Assembly (NCBI GenBank): GCA_019695185.1
Contig: JAIBAN010000053.1
Location: 1 to 56,727, forward strand
From: Blastocatellia bacterium
GTDB lineage: Bacteria; Acidobacteriota; Blastocatellia; Chloracidobacteriales; Chloracidobacteriaceae
Reading direction: 5' to 3'
Length of the DNA: 56,727 nt
Below, piece by piece: positions 1 to 6,446 of the stretch (the stretch's first letter is position 1; each line of letters opens with the position of its first letter). The notes under the pieces were generated by a model that worked only from the letters and a program-made list of their open reading frames with translations, was not told where the DNA came from and searched no databases. The position numbers and the translations under genes were made by a program.

Positions 1-66
1 AGCGAAATTTTGACAATTCTCACCGAAATTCCGGATGTCCTGTCGGCCCGCAGCATTCAGCTCTAA
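1..66 (+). CDS. C-terminal end of an upstream gene, possibly ACT-domain protein (partial)
   Basis: Frame 1 is open from the window edge to a TAA at 64-66 and encodes 21 residues ending in IPDVLSARSIQL. The pattern (short helix, then 'pgVlSvRsvxL' beta strand) is what the last strand of an ACT domain looks like, for example at the end of D-3-phosphoglycerate dehydrogenase. That is only a resemblance over a very short stretch. The stop is followed after five bases by a CAGGGTY heptamer array, as at many genes in this window. The upstream part is outside the window, so the function cannot be settled here. Confidence 0.45.
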   Translation, partial: SEILTILTEIPDVLSARSIQL

Positions 67-70
67 AAAA

Positions 71-300
71 CAGGGTCCAGGGTCCAGGGTTCAGGGTTCA
101 GGGTTCAGGGTTCAGGGTCCAGGGTTTTCGAATACCACAAAAATCGAGGTTTTGAATTGGCTTTCAATTCTCAATTCTCAATTCTCAATTCTCAATTAAA
201 AAGCCCCTGAACCCTGAACCCTGAACCCTGAACCCTGAACCCTGGACCCTGGACCCTGAACCCTGAACCCTGAACCCTGGACCCTGAACCCTGAACCCTG
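71..300. repeat. Inverted pair of heptamer arrays with a nested ATTCTCA array
   Basis: Positions 71-126 hold about eight CAGGGTT/CAGGGTC units. Positions 165-197 hold about five CAATTCT units. Positions 205-300 hold about 13 CCCTGAA/CCCTGGA units, the reverse complement of the first array. The single-stranded form could fold into a long hairpin around a core of about 40 bp. No gene is seen in 67-315 beyond these arrays. Confidence 0.95.
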
Positions 301-315
301 TCTTTTCTTCCTTTG

Positions 316-885
316 CTACCGGTTTTTTGAAAAAATCATGACATAGCCGGAATCCGGGTCTTCATACTGAAACCCAATCCGGTAAGGAGTTGCCTTTCCC
401 AAAAGTGAAGCCTGGGGCAAAACTTCCGGTGATTTGGTTTTCCAGACGATGCCCCATATGGGATTGAATTTGTCCCCGTCATTGATGAAACCAAGTTTGG
501 TGATTTCCCAGGTGCCCTCGAAATCAACAAATTTGCGGACAATAAAAGGATCCTTGGTTTTCGGATTGGTCAGATATTCCCAATCGGGAAACTGTTTGAC
601 CACAAAAGTCCCATTGGCGCGCAGGGTCAGATGTAATTCGGTTGAGGTGGTTCCTTCGGAGGATTGCACCGCGCTGTAGGGAGTTTTGGTCAAAGTCTCT
701 TGCTGCAACACATATTCGCCCACAATGTCAGCGGCAGCGGGTTCGGTGCGCGTATACTGCGGAGCATAGGGGTCGCCTTGACAGGCCATTCCTCCCAGGC
801 CGACCAGCAAAACTGCGAACAATACCGGCCAAGAGTGCCAACGCTGGAATCGGAAGCGATTCATCCCGCAATTTTCGCGGCTCAT
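316..885 (-). CDS. Putative lipoprotein, lipocalin-like, unknown function
   Basis: About 189 residues if translation starts at the ATG at 885 (MSRENCGMNRF). An AAGGGAA lies about 10-16 bases upstream. An ATG at 864 is an alternative. A basic N-terminus precedes a hydrophobic stretch (WPVLFAVLLVGLGGMAC). The Cys after this stretch suggests a lipoprotein, but GMAC is a poor lipobox, so cleavage is uncertain. The mature part is rich in short beta strands with the order GEYVL, LHLTLRANGTF, FEGTWEIT, YRIGFQYED. This recalls small lipocalin-like or NlpE-like barrels (fold inference only). It is divergent from the SnoaL-like gene. Its 3' end abuts the CCCTGAA array. No specific family was recognised. 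Confidence 0.7.
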   Translation of the reverse strand: MSRENCGMNRFRFQRWHSWPVLFAVLLVGLGGMACQGDPYAPQYTRTEPAAADIVGEYVLQQETLTKTPYSAVQSSEGTTSTELHLTLRANGTFVVKQFPDWEYLTNPKTKDPFIVRKFVDFEGTWEITKLGFINDGDKFNPIWGIVWKTKSPEVLPQASLLGKATPYRIGFQYEDPDSGYVMIFSKNR

Positions 886-981
886 ACCGTTTTCATTTCC
901 CTTATCCCAAATCATTGTGCAAACGCAGCATATACCCGTAGGATGGTTTCTTCACTCATAAATTTCTTTCGAGGTTTGGTT

Positions 982-1917
982 ATGAAACGATTCCTGATGG
1001 TGTTGGCACTGGCATTGATTTGGCTTCCGGGATGGGCACAGCAGATGCCCCGCGTACCGGCGGCGGTTGCGCCTTTTGTGCAAGGTGAATATGACTTTAC
1101 CCGTACTGCCAAAGCCAAAGGGACCCGCGCGGCGTTTCTGGAATTTCTGGCGGATGACGCTGTGTTATTCCGCCCGACACCGGTTCCGGGCAAAAAGTGG
1201 GTGGAGGCCACTCCTTCCCAGCAGGATTGGCTGAACTGGTATCCGGTTTTTGTTGATGCCGCGCAAAGCGGTGATATGGGATATACCACCGGACCGTGGG
1301 ATTACCGCCCGAAAGTCACTGATGAAAAGGCCGTGGCGTTTGGTCACTTTATTTCCATCTGGAAAAAGCAGCCTGACGGCAGCTTCAAAGTGGTGTTGGA
1401 CAACGGAATCAAACATACGGAACCGAAGGTGAAAATCGAGCCGATTGTCCAGACGCCGCCAGCCGTCGCCAATGCCGGAACCGGCAAGAAAGCGGATGTG
1501 GTCAAAGAGACTGCCGACCTTTTGAAAGTGGACGAAGCCTTTTCCAAACTCAGCCAGGATAAAGGCTGGTTGCCCGCCTATCTCTCGGTCGCAGCCCAGG
1601 ACATCCGCCTGTACCGGGAACCGAATCTGCCTTTTGTGGGAAGGGATAAACTGCGACAGGCTTCCCTTGGTCCTGATACCAAGGTGACCTGGAAACCCGA
1701 AAGGGCCGACGTGTCGCAGGCCGGTGACATGGGCTATACCTACGGCATTTCAGAAGCCAGTCCTGAAGTTTCAGTCGGAACCCAAAAGGCGGAAGCCGCC
1801 CAACCTTCCAAAACAACCCGGAGCATGTTCCTTCATATCTGGAAGAAACAGGCGGATGGTCAATGGAAACTGGTGTTGGATGTGGAAAATGTGATTCCGG
1901 ACAAACCGAAAGGATAG
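982..1917 (+). CDS. Secreted protein with two tandem DUF4440/SnoaL-like domains
   Basis: 311 residues. The ATG at 982 has GAGG at 971-974 with good spacing and opens a clear signal peptide (MKRFLMVLALALIWLPGWAQ). In-frame codons further upstream lack such support. The mature protein contains two similar halves. Each begins with a helix (ADDAVLFRP versus AAQDIRLYRE), then a 'sGDMGYTtG' segment, and ends in 'IWKKQpDGsfKvVLDn'. This is the NTF2-like cone fold of the DUF4440/SnoaL superfamily, duplicated within one chain. Such domains bind small ligands or act as isomerases or hydrolases, and no catalytic role can be assigned here. It converges on the TPR gene downstream, with a GC-rich hairpin between them. 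Confidence 0.85.
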   Translation: MKRFLMVLALALIWLPGWAQQMPRVPAAVAPFVQGEYDFTRTAKAKGTRAAFLEFLADDAVLFRPTPVPGKKWVEATPSQQDWLNWYPVFVDAAQSGDMGYTTGPWDYRPKVTDEKAVAFGHFISIWKKQPDGSFKVVLDNGIKHTEPKVKIEPIVQTPPAVANAGTGKKADVVKETADLLKVDEAFSKLSQDKGWLPAYLSVAAQDIRLYREPNLPFVGRDKLRQASLGPDTKVTWKPERADVSQAGDMGYTYGISEASPEVSVGTQKAEAAQPSKTTRSMFLHIWKKQADGQWKLVLDVENVIPDKPKG

Positions 1918-1927
1918 CCATGAGTGT

Positions 1928-1954
1928 CTCACCCCAGAGAGTTTCCGGGGTGAG
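1928..1954. terminator. Hairpin between convergent genes
   Basis: CTCACCCC at 1928-1935 pairs with GGGGTGAG at 1947-1954 across an 11-base loop. It lies between the convergent ends of the SnoaL-like gene and the TPR gene. No U-tract follows on either strand, so it is at best a weak or Rho-assisted terminator. Confidence 0.4.
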
Positions 1955-1970
1955 GTAGCGGAAAGGTTTG

Positions 1971-3302
1971 TTACGGCAGGGTTGGCTGGGCCGCCCGGAT
2001 GGATTGCAACCGCTCTTCGATTTTGGCCGCTTCATTCAGGTTTTTGGCCTGTTTGAGCACCAAAACATATTGCTCCAGGGTATTGGCCACGGTTGGGTGG
2101 GCGGCTCCCAATTCATTTTCCAGCAGGCCCACCGCCCGCCGGAAGGTAAGAATCGAATCGTTGTATTTGTGTTCCACCCGATAGAGTTCCGCCAACGAGC
2201 TGAGGGCATTGGGCAACTCGGTTCGCTTGGCGGATTCGTGTTTTTCCAGCGTGGCAATGGCTGACTTGTAGGCGGTTTCGGCTTCGCCGTATTTCCCTTC
2301 AGCCGCCAGGGTGAACCCCAGATTGGTCAAACCGGCGGCGGTTTCCGGATGATTGGGGCCCAGGGTTTTGGTCCAGATGGCAACCGCCCGCTGGTTGGCT
2401 TGTTTGGCTTCGGAAAAGCGTTTGGTCGAGGCATAGACCACAGCCAGATTGTTGAGGGTTTTGGCAACGCTCGGATGGTCCGGGCCAACGGCTTTTTCCC
2501 AAATGGCCAACGCCTGTTTGTAATAGTCTTCGGCCAGGGAATATTTGGCCCGCATTTTATAGAGTCCGGCCAGATTGTTGAGCGTCACGGCCACATCCGG
2601 ATGGTCCGGGCCAAGCGTTTTTTGCCTGATTTCAAGCGCCTGTTTGAGCAGGGACTGGGCTTCCTCAACATTGTCCATTTCAGCGTAAATCAAGGCCAGG
2701 TTGTTGAGGCCATAGGCATAATCGGAATGATTGACGCCCACCGTTTTTTCCCACAGCCGGACTGCCCGTTGCTGTAATTCCAGCGCCCGGTCCAGTTTGT
2801 GTTCCAGCCGGTAAAGTTCGGCCAGATTGTTGACGGTGCGAACCATTTTCGGGCTTTCCGGACCTTCGTTTTTCTCCCGGATGGCCAGCGCCCGCTGCAA
2901 GGAAACCTCTGCTTCGCTGTATTTGCCGGTCAGGGATTGCAGCGAGCCCAGATTGCTGAACCCAGCCGCCAGTTCATCCGACGAGGATGCAGGATTGCGT
3001 TCGAATTCAGCCAGCGCCGTGCGATACGACCGCTCGGCCTCGCGGTACTGTGCCCGCTGGCGATAGGCATTGCCCACTTTCAGCAGATTGAAAGCCGCTG
3101 TGCCGTCCGCCCCATTCTGCTTTTTGGCCAGTTCACAGGCATCGGAAAAGAGTTTTTCCGCCTCCGCCAGATTGTTGGCCGTTAAGGCCCGTGCTCCAGC
3201 CAGCCGGAGTTGTTCTCCGGCATTTTCCTGCGCCCAGACCAGGACCGGCACCGCCAGGCACCAGACCACCAACAAAGGAAGCCGATTTCGCCGCAACCCC
3301 AT
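1971..3302 (-). CDS. Secreted tetratricopeptide-repeat protein (kinesin light chain type TPRs)
   Basis: 443 residues starting at an ATG with a signal peptide (MGLRRNRLPLLVVWCLAVPVLVWAQ). The rest is about nine TPRs of the 42-residue TPR_12/kinesin-light-chain kind. The recurring motif is 'LGPDHPdVAxTLNNLAxLYxxxxxYxxAExxyxxALaIxEK'. TPR solenoids bind partner proteins, and no enzymatic domain is present. The closest relative in the window is the N-terminal half of the TPR-CHAT protein at 37.8-41.2 kb, which uses the same motif. It is transcribed divergently from parAB across a 520-bp spacer. The location (periplasm or outside) is inferred from the signal peptide. Confidence 0.88.
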   Translation of the reverse strand: MGLRRNRLPLLVVWCLAVPVLVWAQENAGEQLRLAGARALTANNLAEAEKLFSDACELAKKQNGADGTAAFNLLKVGNAYRQRAQYREAERSYRTALAEFERNPASSSDELAAGFSNLGSLQSLTGKYSEAEVSLQRALAIREKNEGPESPKMVRTVNNLAELYRLEHKLDRALELQQRAVRLWEKTVGVNHSDYAYGLNNLALIYAEMDNVEEAQSLLKQALEIRQKTLGPDHPDVAVTLNNLAGLYKMRAKYSLAEDYYKQALAIWEKAVGPDHPSVAKTLNNLAVVYASTKRFSEAKQANQRAVAIWTKTLGPNHPETAAGLTNLGFTLAAEGKYGEAETAYKSAIATLEKHESAKRTELPNALSSLAELYRVEHKYNDSILTFRRAVGLLENELGAAHPTVANTLEQYVLVLKQAKNLNEAAKIEERLQSIRAAQPTLP

Positions 3303-3825
3303 AGCAATACCTCCGACTTTTTAGGAAATAAAAGTGCGTTTGTGACGGAAGTTTTTTTGCCAAGTGCGCAGCCAACAGGATTGTTTTTATTGAAGCTGTC
3401 AAGTGCTCATTTGCGATTGAATGGCAAATGAAAAGTGATTTTTTTGGATGATTTGCGGGCGAGAACGAGCCGGTTGGGGAAAGGTTCGGGACAATTTTAT
3501 TCTTTGAAGTTTATTTTTTTCCTTGGAAAATAATTCAAAGGAATGAGGGGTTTCATGACTGAGGACTGAGGGCTGAGGAGTGAGGAAAAGGCTCCCTCTG
3601 CAAGAGGCTTGTCGCCCGATGAATGGTTGTGTGAGACTGTGATTTCGCATAGGGTTGGGAATGAATTGAGGATTGAGAAGTTCGAATTGAGAATGAAAAC
3701 GAAGTACAGGCTGAAATGCGCAGGTTCCCGACCACTCTCATAAATGGATTTCTCAATTCTCAATTCGAACTTCTCAATTCGAACTTCTCAAATCTCAATT
3801 CGAACTTCAATCAAGGGAACAAGCT
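3303..3825. other. Divergent intergenic region upstream of parA, repeat-bearing
   Basis: No gene is seen. The stretch holds a degenerate GACTGAGG array (3556-3586), a GGATTGA/GAATTGA segment (3664-3697), the 14-bp direct repeats described separately, and AT-rich sequence near 3480-3540 that could carry the promoter of the TPR gene. AAGGG lies just before the parA start codon and serves as its ribosome-binding site. Confidence 0.7.
3679..3806. repeat. Four copies of a 14-bp repeat upstream of parA (three direct, one inverted)
   Basis: TCTCAATTCGAACT occurs exactly at 3758-3771, 3772-3785 and 3793-3806. Its reverse complement AGTTCGAATTGAGA occurs at 3679-3692. Spacings between the direct copies are 14 and 21 bp, multiples of 7. 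Each copy contains TTCGAA. The position 20-70 bp before the parA start fits either an operator or iterons of a partition site. The unit also looks like a doubled form of the CAATTCT heptamer seen elsewhere, so a purely repetitive origin is possible. Confidence 0.75.
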
Positions 3826-4698
3826 ATGGGGCGAGTGATTGCCGTTTATAATGCTGCCGGTGGCGTGGCCAAAACCACCACCACCCGCGACCTGAGCTAC
3901 GAGCTGGCGCAGCGCAGCCATTCGGTTTTGGCGATTGATGCCGATTCACAGGGAACGTTAAGCGACTTTTTTGGGACCGGGCCGTTTGAGCGGGACGAAG
4001 CGGAACTCTTTTGGACTGAAGTCTGCCGCCGTCCGCGCACACGGTTGGACCGCAACGGGGATGTGCTGGCGCGGGATGTCCGCACACCGCACATCATCAA
4101 AACCGATTTCGGTGTTGATGTCGGGCTTTCCAATTACCTGTTGGTCGAGTTTGAACGGAGTCTGGCCGACCAGCGTGACACGGCCCGGCTGCTTTCGATT
4201 TTCGAGTCGCTTCGGTCCGGCTACGATTTCATTCTGGTGGATTGCGCCCCCAGCATTTCCGAAATCACCATTCAGACCCTGCTCGCGGTGGATGAAATTC
4301 TGATTCCGGTCCAGACCGAATCAAAAGCGGTGGCCGGGTTTGTCAACGTGCAGCGGGAAATCAACGAAGCGAACGAACGGCGGCGCTCCATCAACCGGCC
4401 CCCCTTGCGGCTGGCAGGGGTGGTTCCGACTCTGTTCAACGCCAACCGGGCGGCGCATAAACATTATCTGGAGAAAATCCACGAAATCAGCGAGCGGCGC
4501 GGGTGCCCGATGTTTCCGCCGGTGCATGACCGGATTGCCGTCATGGAAGCCTGCAATGCCCGCCTGCCGGTGCAGCGTTACGACCCTGCCTGTATCGTGA
4601 CGGAAGACATCCGGCAGCTTGCCGACCAATTGACCTCACCGGGCCGGAATCACGCAGTCCGGACGACCGCAGGAGCAGCGAATGCCGAAAAAGTTTAA
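3826..4698 (+). CDS. parA: ParA-family partition ATPase
   Basis: 290 residues, ATG start preceded by AAGGG. The P-loop at residues 10-18 reads AAGGVAKTT. ParA/MinD proteins normally have KGGVGKT, with a signature lysine that here is Ala11, while the Walker lysine Lys16 is kept. DADSQGTLSDFF (about residues 39-50) is the ParA switch I region. FILVDCAPS is Walker B. There is no N-terminal helix-turn-helix, unlike type Ia plasmid ParA. It overlaps parB by 17 nt, so the two are translationally coupled. ParA ATPases form ATP-dependent dimers on nucleoid DNA and move ParB-bound centromeres. Whether it serves this replicon or an integrated plasmid cannot be told from the window. Confidence 0.93.
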   Translation: MGRVIAVYNAAGGVAKTTTTRDLSYELAQRSHSVLAIDADSQGTLSDFFGTGPFERDEAELFWTEVCRRPRTRLDRNGDVLARDVRTPHIIKTDFGVDVGLSNYLLVEFERSLADQRDTARLLSIFESLRSGYDFILVDCAPSISEITIQTLLAVDEILIPVQTESKAVAGFVNVQREINEANERRRSINRPPLRLAGVVPTLFNANRAAHKHYLEKIHEISERRGCPMFPPVHDRIAVMEACNARLPVQRYDPACIVTEDIRQLADQLTSPGRNHAVRTTAGAANAEKV

Positions 4699-5512
4699 GG
4701 ATGAGTTTGCCGGAGCCTGGGTAACCAAACTCATTGATACGTCCCGTGCCATTGAACAGGGGGAACGGCTGGTCCGGGTTCCCCTCTCGAAAATCCATCC
4801 CAATCCGAAACAGCCGCGCCGCCAGTTTGACCAGACGGCACTGGAGGATTTGGCCTCCAGCATCCAGGCGCAGGGAATTCTGGAGCCATTGGTGGCCCGT
4901 GATGAAAAAGACGGGACCTATACGCTGATTGCCGGGGAACGCCGTCTGCGGGCGGCCATGCTGGCCAACCTCGAATCCGTTCCCGTGATTGTGCGCGAAT
5001 GCAGCGATGCCGATTTGCTGGCGGTGGCCCTGATTGAAAACATGCAGCGCCGCGACCTGCATCCGGTGGACGAAGTCCGGGCGCTGGGTGATTTTGTCAA
5101 CCAGCATGAAACCCAAACCGCCGCCGCCAAAGTATTGGGGCTTTCCCGTTCAACCCTGGCCGGGAAACTGCGGGCGCTGACGCTTGGTGAAGACCTTCTG
5201 AACGAATGCGCCCAGATTGCGGACCTGAGCGAACTGAAACTCCGCGAACTGGTTGAACTGCCTGCATCGCGCCGGGCTGCGTATCTGAAAACGCTCCGCA
5301 ATGGAACTGCCGAAACCACCCCCAGGCCGAGTCGCAGCCTTCCTGCTCCTCACCGGCAAGCCTTTGCCTTCCGGGCCAAAACGGGTGACAAATCAACCTT
5401 TTCCATCCGCCTGAATTTCCGCCGCAAGGATTATGACCTCAACCACGTGCGGGACGCCCTGGCCCGCTGCCTGGAACATGTGGAACAGGAACTGGCCAAA
5501 AAACAGGACTGA
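4682..5512 (+). CDS. parB: ParB-family partition protein
   Basis: 276 residues, ATG start with AGGAG six bases upstream inside parA. The N-terminal CTPase fold shows 'IHPNPKQPRRQFD' (about 38-50), 'GERRLRAAMLA' (GERRxRA box) and 'IENMQRRDLHPVDEVRAL' (ENxQRxDL box). A central helix-turn-helix follows (TQTAAAKVLGLSRSTLAGKLRAL). The C-terminus would dimerise. Length is typical of chromosomal or secondary-replicon ParB. ParB binds parS, spreads using CTP and is moved by ParA. The TGA stop is supplied by the first unit of a GGACTGA array, and a 22-bp palindrome follows 57 bp later. Confidence 0.94.
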   Translation: MPKKFKDEFAGAWVTKLIDTSRAIEQGERLVRVPLSKIHPNPKQPRRQFDQTALEDLASSIQAQGILEPLVARDEKDGTYTLIAGERRLRAAMLANLESVPVIVRECSDADLLAVALIENMQRRDLHPVDEVRALGDFVNQHETQTAAAKVLGLSRSTLAGKLRALTLGEDLLNECAQIADLSELKLRELVELPASRRAAYLKTLRNGTAETTPRPSRSLPAPHRQAFAFRAKTGDKSTFSIRLNFRRKDYDLNHVRDALARCLEHVEQELAKKQD

Positions 5513-5555
5513 GGACTGAGGACTGAGGACTGAGGACTGAGGACTGAGGACTGAG
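5506..5555 (+). repeat. GGACTGA heptamer array overlapping the parB stop
   Basis: Seven uninterrupted GGACTGA units. The parB stop codon TGA (5510-5512) is part of the first unit. Read in this direction the array places a TGA in each of the three frames. Confidence 0.95.
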
Positions 5556-5568
5556 TGTTGAAAAAGCA

Positions 5569-5590
5569 AAGTGTTGGAGTTCCAACACTT
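5569..5590. promoter_or_regulatory. 22-bp palindrome after parB, candidate parS-like site (copy 1)
   Basis: Arms AAGTGTTGGA and TCCAACACTT flank a central GT and pair perfectly. The central 16 bp begin with TGTT and end with AACA, as chromosomal parS does, but the middle eight bases differ from CACGTG-type parS. The identical site on the other strand lies at 21118-21139. It lies 57 bp after the parB stop. The function is inferred from position and symmetry only. A transcription terminator is less likely because no U-tract follows. Confidence 0.6.
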
Positions 5591-5649
5591 GAACTAAAGC
5601 CTTTGAACATATGTGGTTACAGGGAGGAGTTTCTATGCTTTCAACCCTG

Positions 5650-6237
5650 TCAGTTTGTGGCTGGAGCGTCAATTTCGGGAAACCGCACGTTGCGATAGAC
5701 ATCAGCCAGCGTCAGCGTCAATCCAATGGAAGCAAACGGGAGTTCCTCTTCCGGTTGGTCCAGCCGGACAGAGGTCCATTCTCCCTCGACAGTCCGGTGG
5801 TGGAATTCTGCCGCCAGCCCATCCTGACTGAGCAGCACATATTCCCGCAGGGTTGGCACCCGCCGGTAGGCCGCCAGCTTTTCATTTCGGTCAATTCGTT
5901 CGGTTGTTGGTGAAAGCACCTCGACAATCACGACCGGCTGGCTCCGGTAATAGGCATCCCCACCGGGTGGGTCGCAGGCCACCACCACGTCCGGGTAGTA
6001 AAACACGTCCTCCGCCACGCGGACTTTCATATCCGAGATAAAGGCTTCACAGCGTTTGCCGTCCAAATGAAGCGAAAACCGGGTGTAGAGGTTCCCGGCA
6101 ATCCGGTTATGCCGGTCGCTCGCACCGGCCATCGCATACACCTGTCCCAACACATACTCGTAGCGGACCGGGCTTTCCCGTTCACCGGCCAGATATTCGG
6201 CCACGCTGAGATAGGGTTTTGGCTTGGTCAGTCCCAT
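5650..6237 (-). CDS. Uma2-family (DUF820) putative endonuclease
   Basis: 195 residues with a start at the ATG at 6237, which has AAGGAA eight bases upstream. The sequence has the PD-(D/E)xK-like hallmarks of the Uma2/DUF820 family: 'YEYVLGQVYAMAGAS', 'SDMKVRV', 'YYPDVVVACDP' (the acidic PD) and 'PVVIVEVLSPTTERIDRNEKLAAYRRVPTLREYVLLSQD' with the E of the ExK-like strand. The family is greatly expanded in cyanobacteria and some Acidobacteriota and is predicted to be nuclease-like, but its biological role is not established. It is convergent with parAB, and no partner toxin or antitoxin gene is adjacent. Confidence 0.9.
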   Translation of the reverse strand: MGLTKPKPYLSVAEYLAGERESPVRYEYVLGQVYAMAGASDRHNRIAGNLYTRFSLHLDGKRCEAFISDMKVRVAEDVFYYPDVVVACDPPGGDAYYRSQPVVIVEVLSPTTERIDRNEKLAAYRRVPTLREYVLLSQDGLAAEFHHRTVEGEWTSVRLDQPEEELPFASIGLTLTLADVYRNVRFPEIDAPATN

Positions 6238-6446
6238 AAAGTGGTTCCTTGGGTTTGGATTTGTGAGGCATAGTGTGCCCGATTCCGGTTTCTCCGGCAA
6301 GTTCACGGCCCTGCTGTTTGAATGGTTTGAGGGGCCTGACACATGGTTTCAACATTGGCGAAAAACCTTCGTCATAAGGCGGAAAGACCCGGTCGCTAGG
6401 GTTCATTTTGCTGAAATCCAACGTAACCACCGCCTGGAGGTACCCA

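Noticed and set aside
71..300. CRISPR-like array
   Set aside because: The units are 7 bp and directly adjacent, with no spacers of 30-40 bp, and no cas gene is present.
664..981. Longer N-terminus for the SnoaL-like gene
   Set aside because: It would overlap the lipoprotein gene on the opposite strand. The ATG at 982 has a signal peptide and a good ribosome-binding site.
1001..1020. Sigma-54 promoter-like TGGCAC with TTGAT
   Set aside because: It lacks the GC of the -12 element and lies within the signal-peptide codons of the SnoaL-like gene.
3303..5650. Canonical parS (TGTTTCACGTGAAACA type)
   Set aside because: No such site was seen anywhere in the window; only the divergent palindrome with TGTT and AACA ends was found.
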